Below, piece after piece: positions 36,820 through 43,794 of a DNA stretch of 61,217 nucleotides; position 1 is the first letter of the stretch; every line of letters starts with the position of its first letter. The stretch covers positions 1 to 61,217 of the forward strand of contig CALLHY010000033.1 in NCBI GenBank assembly GCA_938009275.1, read 5' to 3'. The notes below the pieces were generated by a model. The model searched no databases. It saw nothing but the letters and a program-made list of their open reading frames with translations, and was not told where the DNA came from. This DNA comes from an uncultured bacterium. Its GTDB lineage: Bacteria; Cloacimonadota; Cloacimonadia; Cloacimonadales; Cloacimonadaceae. A program made the position numbers and the translations under genes.

Positions 36820-37263
36820 ATGGAGAGAACCGATCTGATTCTGCACGAATCTCCAGCTGTAATCAAGCACTTGGAGATTTTGCAAGGGATTATATCAAGA
36901 ATGGCAGGAAATAGTGCATCTTGCAAAACATGGGCTTTAACAATCATCACAGGCATAATTGCCTTTTCGATTCAAAATCAAAGTATACCAATCTGGACTA
37001 GCCTTATCCCAGCTATTATGTTCCTTGCACTGGATGTTTTTTACCTTGGATTGGAAATCAAGTTCAGGGACTTACAGAAAGTATTCGTTCAAAAGTTATC
37101 CTCAAATACGCTTACTCCTGGTGACATTTATATGTTCGAAAATGACAGTTCATCCCACATTCACCTTAAATACATTTGGGGTGGTATTAGGTCATTTTCT
37201 ACCTCATTCTTCTATTTTCCTATTGTAACGCTAATTGCTGTGTTGTGGATTATTGGTTTCTGA
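36820..37263 (+). CDS. small membrane protein of the TIR cassette
   Basis: 147 residues with an N-terminal cytoplasmic helix (ESPAVIKHLEILQGIISRMAGNSASCKTW), two hydrophobic segments close together (about 42-78) and a third at the C-terminus (about 127-146). This pattern occurs in small proteins encoded beside ThsB-type TIR genes. A membrane partner could be a pore-type effector or anchor. AGGAG precedes the ATG and the TIR gene follows within 17 bases. It has no macro, SLOG or SIR2 domain, unlike known ThsA proteins. Confidence 0.65.
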   Translation: MERTDLILHESPAVIKHLEILQGIISRMAGNSASCKTWALTIITGIIAFSIQNQSIPIWTSLIPAIMFLALDVFYLGLEIKFRDLQKVFVQKLSSNTLTPGDIYMFENDSSSHIHLKYIWGGIRSFSTSFFYFPIVTLIAVLWIIGF

Positions 37264-37279
37264 TTCCAGGGAGATAAAC

Positions 37280-37768
37280 ATGCCTAAAAGACAAGTATTT
37301 TACAGCTTTCACTATGCTAATGACGTTTTTAGAGTACAGCTTATTAGGAACATTGGTGTTATCGAAGATAATAAGCCCGTTTCAGAGAATAGTTGGGAGG
37401 ATGTGAAGAGAAAGGGGGATGAAGGCATAAAGAAATGGATTAATGACAATATGTACTACCGCTCATGTGTTATAGTTCTTATCGGAGCAGAAACAGCTAC
37501 CCGCAAATGGGTCAGGTATGAAATTAAAAAGGCATGGGTAGACAAAAAAGGGTTGCTGGGTATCTATATTCATAACCTGAATTGTCCTAGAAACGGAACA
37601 TGCTCGAAGGGAGATAATCCTTTTGACCATTTTACCTTTCAAGATGGAACTAAACTATCAAGCAAAGTGAAATGCTATAATCCCAATCCTAATGCTCCAT
37701 ACAAAGATATCAGAGACAATCTGGAAGCATGGGTTGAAGAAGCCATTCAAGCTTCATATAGGAGGTGA
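37280..37768 (+). CDS. ThsB-type TIR-like protein (DUF1863/MTH538 family)
   Basis: 162 residues. The family start RQVFYSFHYANDVFRVQLIRN is followed by SWEDVKRKGDEGIKKWI, then CVIVLIGAETATRKWVRYEIKKAW and GLLGIYIHNLNCP. These are hallmarks of the DUF1863 TIR-like family that includes Thoeris ThsB, which senses phage and makes a cyclic ADP-ribose-type signal from NAD. The glutamate in WVRYEI is the likely catalytic residue. Start: the ATG behind GGGAG, 15 codons inside the longest frame. It sits between the small membrane protein and a second TIR protein. Confidence 0.85.
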   Translation: MPKRQVFYSFHYANDVFRVQLIRNIGVIEDNKPVSENSWEDVKRKGDEGIKKWINDNMYYRSCVIVLIGAETATRKWVRYEIKKAWVDKKGLLGIYIHNLNCPRNGTCSKGDNPFDHFTFQDGTKLSSKVKCYNPNPNAPYKDIRDNLEAWVEEAIQASYRR

Positions 37769-37770
37769 TG

Positions 37771-38526
37771 GTGTATAGAGGATTTAATATCGTTAGTGTA
37801 GATATAAATGATGATTATATTGAAGCTGGGAAAACCCAGTTCAATGATCAAAAACAGGTTATTATTAGATCACTAGAAAAGTTCGTTTTAAATAGCGGAA
37901 AACTAGATGGGTCAAAAATGCAGAGTGATTGGTTCCCATCAATCAATGCGGACGTTTTTATCTCGCATTCACATAGTGATGAAGATCAAGCTATTGCATT
38001 AGCAGGTGCTTTGTATGAAGGATTTGGATTATCATCTTTTATAGATTCGTGTGTTTGGGGATATGCGAATAATCTTTTGAAACAAATCGATAATGTCTAC
38101 TGTTCCACAGATCATGGTACCTATGATTATAATCTGCGTAATGGATCGACAAGCCACGTACACATGATGTTAGCTAGCGCTTTATGTATGATGATTGATA
38201 AAGCAGAATGCTTATTCTTTTTAAATACACCTAAGTCATTGTCGGCAGATGATATTGTAAAAAAAACAATGTCACCCTGGATTTACTATGAACTTATGAC
38301 TTGTAAGTATATAAGAAAACCAATTCCTACTAGGCTTATCCCTAAAGAGTTATTAGATGAACAGGTAATAACAAAAAGTGCATCGATACCTCTTGAATAT
38401 ACTGTTGACTTTACGGATTTTGTGGATTTATGCGGGAAAGACCTAAATAGCTGGGCGAAATATTCCAATAATGAAGGCATCTCATCATTAGATAAACTAT
38501 ATAGCCTGTTTCCTTTAGAGAAATAA
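37771..38526 (+). CDS. second TIR-domain protein
   Basis: 251 residues from the GTG that has GGAGG five bases upstream. The ATG at 37768 or GTG at 37765 are alternatives. The first 50 residues are a separate helical part. Then come NADVFISHSHSDEDQAIALAGAL, FGLSSFIDSCVWG and, after an insertion, CLFFLNTPKSL and SPWIYYELMTCKYI. That is a TIR domain with a putative catalytic glutamate in the Ser-x-Trp-x-x-x-Glu context. It probably acts on NAD or as a signal generator or effector with its neighbour; which one cannot be told. Its stop lies 28 bases before the convergent phage gene, so it is the last cassette gene. Confidence 0.75.
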   Translation: MYRGFNIVSVDINDDYIEAGKTQFNDQKQVIIRSLEKFVLNSGKLDGSKMQSDWFPSINADVFISHSHSDEDQAIALAGALYEGFGLSSFIDSCVWGYANNLLKQIDNVYCSTDHGTYDYNLRNGSTSHVHMMLASALCMMIDKAECLFFLNTPKSLSADDIVKKTMSPWIYYELMTCKYIRKPIPTRLIPKELLDEQVITKSASIPLEYTVDFTDFVDLCGKDLNSWAKYSNNEGISSLDKLYSLFPLEK

Positions 38527-38554
38527 ATAAAGTTTTGCTTATAAAGCAGAATTA

Positions 38555-39430
38555 TTAATATATTAGGGTCGTCGTCCTGCACTTCCAATGAAACGGTGGG
38601 AAAGGTGTGTGCGCTCCGGAGACACCTACTGGGTTCATCTCTGAGTCGTATTCGATCTGATCGTCTTTGATCCAGGGTGCAAGGGCTTTGATGTATTCCC
38701 GGGCATCATCCAGGCTACTGGACTTGGTATCCAGTGCCATCAGATTGTCCATTACTTCCAGAGCATCGTTTAGGGGATAGACCCTATCTTGGGCAGCCAG
38801 TGCCCTGCAGATATCACTGGTGCGGTCATCCAGGATCACCACGAGCTTGTAGTATCTGGCTTTGGCTTTCTTGTAACCTTGCAGCCTTCCGAACTCTCGT
38901 ATTCTCAGTGCAGTATGCTCTGCCAGTCCCTGCCAGTAGTTTGATGAGCGGTTGGCAATGTCATTGAACTGGTCTTTGAGGGTATCGGCAAGCATCTCTT
39001 TGGTATATCCTTGCACTATAGCCTTGGAGAGGGTGTCTGCGAAGTTCTGTCTTATGTCCGCATCGAAGTGGTTACCGATCCAGAACAACTGCTGCTTCTG
39101 AATGGTGGATGAGAGATGCTGATCTTCAATGCCCCAGAGACCGATGCTGTTCTTGGTGGGGGCTTGCACTTGGGTGTCTCGCAGTCCGAGTCGCACACAG
39201 CGGTCTATTATCGCCTTAGTGGGCTCATTGACCAGTGCAGCGAAGTCGTCCCCCAACTGGGTATTGATGATGCCCATAAGCTTATCTATGGCGTTCTTGT
39301 TGATCTTCTCGGCTCTGGGCATGTCACTCAGCATTTGAATGGCAAGCCTGGCAGCATCTCTGATCTCGGTTTTCCAGGCATTATTGAGGACCCGGTAGTA
39401 CTCAAGCATGAGCTTATCGTAGTAGTTCAT
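38555..39430 (-). CDS. phage minor head protein, Mu F/SPP1 gp7-like
   Basis: 291 residues. The second half is the Mu F-like head-morphogenesis domain: QNFADTLSKAIVQGYTKEMLADTLKDQF, ALRIREFGRLQGYKKA, VILDDRTSDICRALAAQDRVYPL and the ending FPPFHWKCRTTTLIY, which corresponds to the 'P-P-x-H-x-x-C-R-C' signature. It would be part of the procapsid at the portal vertex. Its start overlaps the terminase fragment stop (TAATG). The stop comes right after the signature, so the C-terminus may have been trimmed where the cassette joins. Confidence 0.82.
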   Translation of the reverse strand: MNYYDKLMLEYYRVLNNAWKTEIRDAARLAIQMLSDMPRAEKINKNAIDKLMGIINTQLGDDFAALVNEPTKAIIDRCVRLGLRDTQVQAPTKNSIGLWGIEDQHLSSTIQKQQLFWIGNHFDADIRQNFADTLSKAIVQGYTKEMLADTLKDQFNDIANRSSNYWQGLAEHTALRIREFGRLQGYKKAKARYYKLVVILDDRTSDICRALAAQDRVYPLNDALEVMDNLMALDTKSSSLDDAREYIKALAPWIKDDQIEYDSEMNPVGVSGAHTPFPPFHWKCRTTTLIY

Positions 39431-39657
39431 TAGAAGCTGAACCTCCGGACTTTGACTCTATTCCTGCCGATATCGTATTCAGAGAACCGTTCCAGACAGC
39501 CAGCCAAAGCATCACAGCCATCGATATAGCCATCAGGATAAGTGAGAAACTGGGATACCAGTGTGGGAGTATCCTGTCCCTCCGGAAAGAGTACCTTGGC
39601 TGTCTCAGGTTGCAGAAAATTCCTGGTTTGGATCGAAGTGCCTGAACTATGGATCAA
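39430..39657 (-). pseudogene. C-terminal fragment of a phage terminase large subunit
   Basis: About 75 codons. FLTYPDGYIDGCDALAGCLERFSEYD matches the end of terminase nuclease domains (the 'D-x-x-D-A-L-A-G' stretch). The frame is closed by a stop 21 bases upstream of the TTG at 39657. The ATPase and most of the nuclease are missing, so the gene is dead. The portal gene that often follows the terminase is also absent. Together they show the phage module was cut down. Confidence 0.7.
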
Positions 39658-39901
39658 GATTAGGATTTGGCATAGATTTCATTATGGGTTTTTGTCACTT
39701 CTGTTGCGCCCTTTTAAACTCGCCTTGTTTTAGCCCAACTCTCGAGTGTCATGGTCCAGTCCAAAATCGGCTTGAGTTTGAAGTATTGGTGATAAAAATA
39801 CGTCCAAAAGCGTCCAAAGCAGGCTATGTCCAAGTCCAAACATAGTCCATCATATCTCCTCACCACATAAGATTTTATCCCCATTTGTTCGAGTGAGGGT
39901 C
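39658..39901. other. non-coding right end of the element
   Basis: No gene. The word gtccaaa recurs several times at about 39789-39846 (cgtccaaaagcgtccaaagc, aagtccaaacatagtcc). On the complementary strand ACCCTCACTCGAACAAAT (39883-39900) is a partial second copy of the terminal repeat. It probably holds transposase-binding sites. Confidence 0.5.
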
Positions 39902-39928
39902 ATTTGAAGTTTGGGGTGAGGGTTTATA
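39902..39928 (-). repeat. right terminal inverted repeat of the element
   Basis: Read on the minus strand it begins TATAAACCCTCAC and ends AAACTTCAAAT. It matches the left end at 23 of 27 positions. The next plus-strand base starts the duplicated ATCAC. Confidence 0.8.
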
Positions 39929-40493
39929 ATCACTCTATAAGGGTTTGGTGTCAAGCTGAAACAATACCTCGCTGATTGTTTACTTTGTTTACGTATCACT
40001 CTATAAGGTTTTGGTGTCAAGCTGAAACTTTTGGTCTTTTGCATGGTGCTGATGATAAGTATCACTCTATAAGGTTTTGGTGTCAAGCTGAAACCGGCTA
40101 TTTGGCGAACATCCGGCTGGAAGGCGTATCACTCTATAAGGTTTTGGTGTCAAGCTGAAACTGCGCAATACCACACAACGAGATAATAATGCGTATCACT
40201 CTATAAGGTTTTGGTGTCAAGCTGAAACAGTAAAACCTTTAACAATTGCTTCGGGAACGTATCACTCTATAAGGTTTTGGTGTCAAGCTGAAACACTAAG
40301 AGCAGAAGAAGCCGGTTAGTGCCATGTATCACTCTATAAGGGTTTGGTGTCAAGCTGAAACCACCGTTGTTCTAACCACCGAGTTCGCCGGGTATCACTC
40401 TATAAGGTTTTGGTGTCAAGCTGAAACACGGTGGTGGTTTCGGGTTCGGAGTCCAGTGTATCACTCTATAAGGTTTTGGTGTCAAGCTAAATC
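39929..40493 (+). CRISPR. right part of the CRISPR array
   Basis: Nine repeat units and eight spacers. The first unit (39929-39962) lacks the two leading bases because the element ends there. Then 36-base repeats start at 39993, 40059, 40126, 40193, 40259, 40326, 40392 and 40458, with spacers of 30 or 31 bases. Repeats run from GTATCACTCTATAAGG to GGTGTCAAGCTGAAAC. The first and seventh have AAGGGTTTGG, the others AAGGTTTTGG. The last (40458-40493) is degenerate at its 3' end, marking the trailer end, so the leader should be left of 27088. The GAAAC 3' end fits type I or III repeats. No cas genes are in the window. Confidence 0.95.
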
Positions 40494-41142
40494 CGTACGG
40501 GCGGTCGCCGTACCGCCGCCTCTCTCCAGCTTTAAGATATGATGTAAGGGAAGGGAAGGTAAACAAGTTTAGATGGCGCTTCAGGCGAGCGCCGGTACAC
40601 GTTTCAGCCTTGATGTTAGGGAAGGTGGTAAACCACAGAGGCACAGAGAACACAGAGAGGGATACCCGTATCGTAGCTTTCCATAGCTACGCCAACACGT
40701 AACAACCCGTATCGTAGCTTTCCATAGCTACGCCAAAATTAATCAACCACTTATTCAAAAGAATGGGGGGGGTAAGCATGATTGAGGTAGGGGAGCCCAG
40801 TAATGGATCGCTCCCCAACCACTACCCCTACCCCTACCCCTACCCTCATGAAAGCTACGTTACTCCCTGTCCGTATTAGTTAGGTTCATGTTTAGCTTCT
40901 TACAGGCTTAATATTCCTTGCAACTCGAACCTGATTCGAAGTGGGGTTCATCGGGGGTTCATCGGGCTTTTGCCCGTTCATCTCCCGATGAACTCCGCAG
41001 CAGTACACGTTCGGAAAGCAAGGAAGGACTAATAATGAAGCACTTTTGGAGGTAGCCAGCATCATTGTCAGTAAGCAGTTATGCAGCCTGGCATTCCATA
41101 GCTACAAATGCTCTTTAGCACTCTATACACAATCCACGCTTA
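40494..41142. other. repeat-rich intergenic region after the CRISPR array
   Basis: No gene seen. It holds an accacagaggcacagagaac segment (about 40632-40660) shared with the left flank, two family A units (about 40670-40706 and 40708-40777), a short tandem of ctaccc hexamers (about 40823-40852), and an inverted ttcatcggg...cccgatgaa pair (about 40946-40992). Confidence 0.55.
40670..40777. repeat. two family A units right of the array
   Basis: atcgtagctttccatagcta occurs at 40670 and again at 40710, each followed by cgccaa. The second continues into aatcaaccactt and a G-run like the units at 26822 and 27000. The same family therefore lies on both sides of the CRISPR locus. Confidence 0.55.
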
Positions 41143-41529
41143 TCAGGCAAAATGCGATAGCAGGCCCTTTACTGTTTTGGTGGTTGTTTCATTACTACTG
41201 GAGTAGCTGTTGTAATGGACAATTACCATCTTGCGCGATTCATCCAGATAGATATAGTAGGCAAGTCCCATGCGGTTCCATTTTAGTAACGCCTCTGTAA
41301 AATACACACCATTAGCATCGCGAAAGCCGAGTTTGAAGCCAGGCTTGCTTAGCAGACTATCTACCAGTGCATTAAACTCATCTGTTCCTCTGTTAAAATC
41401 CACAAATCTTAGTGGCCACTGCTCAATCTTCTCCTGCTTTGGGTGCTTCCTTTCGATGTATATAACAGCCCAAAAAACAGCTACCACAAACCATGGAATC
41501 AACATCAGTATCAGTGGGAAATCTTCCAT
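41143..41529 (-). CDS. small membrane protein of unknown function
   Basis: 128 residues: one N-terminal membrane helix (about 5-25, LILMLIPWFVVAVFWAVIYI), then a soluble domain (FNALVDSLLSKPGFKLGFRDANGVYF, GLAYYIYLDESRKMVIVHYNSY). No family recognised. It has an excellent GGAGGA ribosome-binding site and a codon pattern like its neighbours, so it is likely real. It stands alone, 56 bases before the next gene stop. Confidence 0.7.
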   Translation of the reverse strand: MEDFPLILMLIPWFVVAVFWAVIYIERKHPKQEKIEQWPLRFVDFNRGTDEFNALVDSLLSKPGFKLGFRDANGVYFTEALLKWNRMGLAYYIYLDESRKMVIVHYNSYSSSNETTTKTVKGLLSHFA

Positions 41530-41585
41530 CTTTCCTCCAAGTACGCCTTGAGGCGATAGAGTATATTACATAAGTCCAATAGCAT

Positions 41586-43541
41586 TTATGGTAAAATAAC
41601 CAGTCGCTTATTAAATGTGCCCATTTCTGTGCGCATCCGCAAGAAATAAATACCAGCGGGTAATCCGTAGCAATTCAGGGTGAAGCTATTTTCACCGGGA
41701 ACGGAGCTTAGCGTTTCGGATAGCACCTTCTGCCCGCGTAAGTTGTATAAGGAGACGGCAGCATTTCCAGCCTTGGCAGTTTGCCAGCTAAGGCTGGTAA
41801 CCGAATGCAAAGGATTGGGGGCGATGGTAAGCCTTACAGCACTTGCCACCAAATCATCATTTGCCACTTCCGTTACGGTAATAGTGGTGCCTTGTGAGTT
41901 GAAATATCCGCCTTCGTACAGGGCACGGACTATCACATGATAAAAGCCAGGGGCTACATCGGTGAAGGTGTATTGGTTGCTGCTTGTTGGTAATTCTGCC
42001 AGCGTGTCACCAAGCTGCACCCAATAGCCGATTGGTGCCGAAAATGGCGGTGCCTGCCAGCTTACCAATACACTTGAAGGCGGGATTAACTCTGCGCTTA
42101 CGTTGGCCGGAGCATCGTTACAAAGCCCCACATTGCCTGTGTACCAATACTTTTGTGCGTAGATGTCTCCATTGGAAGAGCCATCTTCCCAAACGCATAT
42201 AACGTAGCCATCGGGATGAGGGTAAAAATCATTATGCAGCTTTGAGGTTTCGGTTAAGGCAAGATGGTTGGTTCCCCAGGAGCTGTAGTAGCCTACTTCG
42301 TTGTTGTGAACTGCGCTTATCATCTGAATATTCGGATTTGAGCTATTGGTAACGCTGCGGATATAATGGAACAAACCTTCGTGATTCCATGCGTAAAGGG
42401 GATCGTAATCTGTGTTTCTAATGGATTCCAGTTGACGGCCTTCATCACCCAGCAGGCGATTGCCGGTATAGTCAAATTCCTGCATTATTACGCCGTATTG
42501 GTTTTGGTCCAAGGTGGTAATCCGCATCACCACTTGCGCCTTTTGCGCAACCGGGTCGCAGATAACGCGCGGATAGAAGTGTTGATAGTTTGTTAATGAG
42601 CTTACATAAGCTCCGCCTATGGGGGTGATAAGCTGACCTATGGAACTAATATGGCTATAGAATGCTTGATAGGCATTGTTTGAGTCTCTGTCGTCATGCC
42701 AGCTAAACACTGCTCCGCCATTGCCATCAGGCTGAAAGCCGATTATCTGAGTCCAGGGAGAGATGCCGGAGGTATTAGTGATTGGGCTTTCCCAAACTAT
42801 ATTGCCCAGAGTGCCGAAACAAATCGCTCTAATGTAGCGGAAGGGGAAGAATGACGTTCCCACGTCGGTGAAGTATTTCATTATCACCGCGTTGTTATTT
42901 GTCTCGATTAGCTGAGGCCAGGTAACCGATGTTGGTGTGCTTTGTTCTGTTACGGTAAGCGTGATTGGCACTGCCCATGCCGGATTGCCCTGAGGGCTAA
43001 CGCGTTGGAGCTGAACAGAGCCCGGCATACTTTTATGTTGCCAGGCAATATAGGTGTAATTATCTGATGTGGTTAGCAGCACGGGCACCATGTCTGGAGC
43101 TTCGGTGGAGGCATTGTAAGACAGGCTTAGTCCGGTCTCGCCCCAAAGCTGTTGCCCTGCGGAAGAAATCTTGTAGGCAAACACACTGTTATAGCCATTG
43201 CGGAGGTCTTGAAATGCTACAATGGCATTGCCTGCCTGATCTACGCATAAGTCATAATCCGTTAGCCAGGAGTCGAATACTGTTCCGCTGCACTGAACGG
43301 GACTTTGCCAGGCAGCTTCACCTGTGCTGGTTAAAAGCTTTACCCACAGCTTGTAGCTTCCGCTGGAATTATCAAAATAACTGATGTAGGTATTGCCGTT
43401 GGTATGAACTGCCACCTTTGGCAAAACCTGCTCTCCGGTTTCTGAAGCAATAAGGGTGGGATTATAGCTGGAGGTGCTCCACTGCGCGTAGATTAGAGCA
43501 GAAACGAACAAACAAAATAGTAACATGAGCTTTGCTTTCAT
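41586..43541 (-). CDS. secreted protein with fibronectin-like and C-terminal sorting domains
   Basis: 651 residues. Signal peptide about 1-19 (MKAKLMLLFCLFVSALIYAQ). A long beta-propeller-like part has repeated 'G-N-A-x-x-x-W/F-x-D-x-R' elements (AGNAIVAFQDLRNGYN, GGAVFSWHDDRDSNN, GYVICVWEDGSSNGD). A fibronectin-like domain follows (PANVSAELIPPSSVLVSWQAP). The sorting tail is IAPNPLHSVTSLSW...PAGIYFLRM...KRLVILP. Probably exported to the surface. GAGG precedes the start. It is one of three large secreted proteins in a row. Confidence 0.8.
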   Translation of the reverse strand: MKAKLMLLFCLFVSALIYAQWSTSSYNPTLIASETGEQVLPKVAVHTNGNTYISYFDNSSGSYKLWVKLLTSTGEAAWQSPVQCSGTVFDSWLTDYDLCVDQAGNAIVAFQDLRNGYNSVFAYKISSAGQQLWGETGLSLSYNASTEAPDMVPVLLTTSDNYTYIAWQHKSMPGSVQLQRVSPQGNPAWAVPITLTVTEQSTPTSVTWPQLIETNNNAVIMKYFTDVGTSFFPFRYIRAICFGTLGNIVWESPITNTSGISPWTQIIGFQPDGNGGAVFSWHDDRDSNNAYQAFYSHISSIGQLITPIGGAYVSSLTNYQHFYPRVICDPVAQKAQVVMRITTLDQNQYGVIMQEFDYTGNRLLGDEGRQLESIRNTDYDPLYAWNHEGLFHYIRSVTNSSNPNIQMISAVHNNEVGYYSSWGTNHLALTETSKLHNDFYPHPDGYVICVWEDGSSNGDIYAQKYWYTGNVGLCNDAPANVSAELIPPSSVLVSWQAPPFSAPIGYWVQLGDTLAELPTSSNQYTFTDVAPGFYHVIVRALYEGGYFNSQGTTITVTEVANDDLVASAVRLTIAPNPLHSVTSLSWQTAKAGNAAVSLYNLRGQKVLSETLSSVPGENSFTLNCYGLPAGIYFLRMRTEMGTFNKRLVILP

Positions 43542-43746
43542 AGTTTACCTCACACTCATTAAACCTTTGGGAGCATGGTACTCTCATGTGCTTGCGCTGT
43601 CAAGCATTTCGTGTAAGATTTCTCATACCCCCCGTATTTCAGGATGTTCAGGATTAGACAAGGATTAGTCCAGATGAATATCTGTGAATTCGGGAGGGCT
43701 ACCTGCAACAGATTATTACTTCAGCAATAAACGACCCTAAAGCGAA

Positions 43747-43768
43747 CAAAGCCTCCGAAGAGGCTTTG
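43747..43768 (-). terminator. terminator of the 43795-45660 gene
   Basis: A perfect 9-bp stem caaagcctc / gaggctttg with a 4-base loop. On the minus strand it ends in TTTG followed by TTCGCTTTA. It lies 27 bases past the stop codon. Confidence 0.65.
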
Positions 43769-43794
43769 CATGATATTATGTTGTGAAGTTGTTA

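Larger units (their letters stand above)
27227..39928. mobile_element. 12.7-kb element with terminal inverted repeats, inserted in a CRISPR repeat
   Basis: The ends are inverted repeats: 23 of 27 bases match between 27227-27253 and the complement of 39902-39928. Related partial copies sit just inside each end, as in arrays of transposase-binding sites. The bases ATCAC flank both sides (27222-27226, 39929-39933), a 5-bp target duplication. Removing the element and one copy of ATCAC restores a perfect repeat of the left-array type. Outer genes are minus-strand phage remnants and the centre is a plus-strand defence-like cassette. No transposase is present, so it would need one in trans. A 5-bp duplication fits Mu-like phages, Tn7-like or Tn3-like elements; the phage genes favour Mu-like. 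The class is an inference. Confidence 0.85.

Noticed and set aside
27227..39928. cas genes or a transposase inside the element
   Set aside because: All frames were considered; none shows Cas1/Cas2, Cascade, DDE transposase or integrase motifs. The helicase is not Cas3-like, as it lacks an HD domain and carries a PLD domain.
39850..40542. Open frames encoding repeated peptides such as SLTPKPYRVI or YHSIRFWCQAET
   Set aside because: They are translations of the CRISPR repeats; the regular 36-base repeats with 30-31-base spacers explain them fully.
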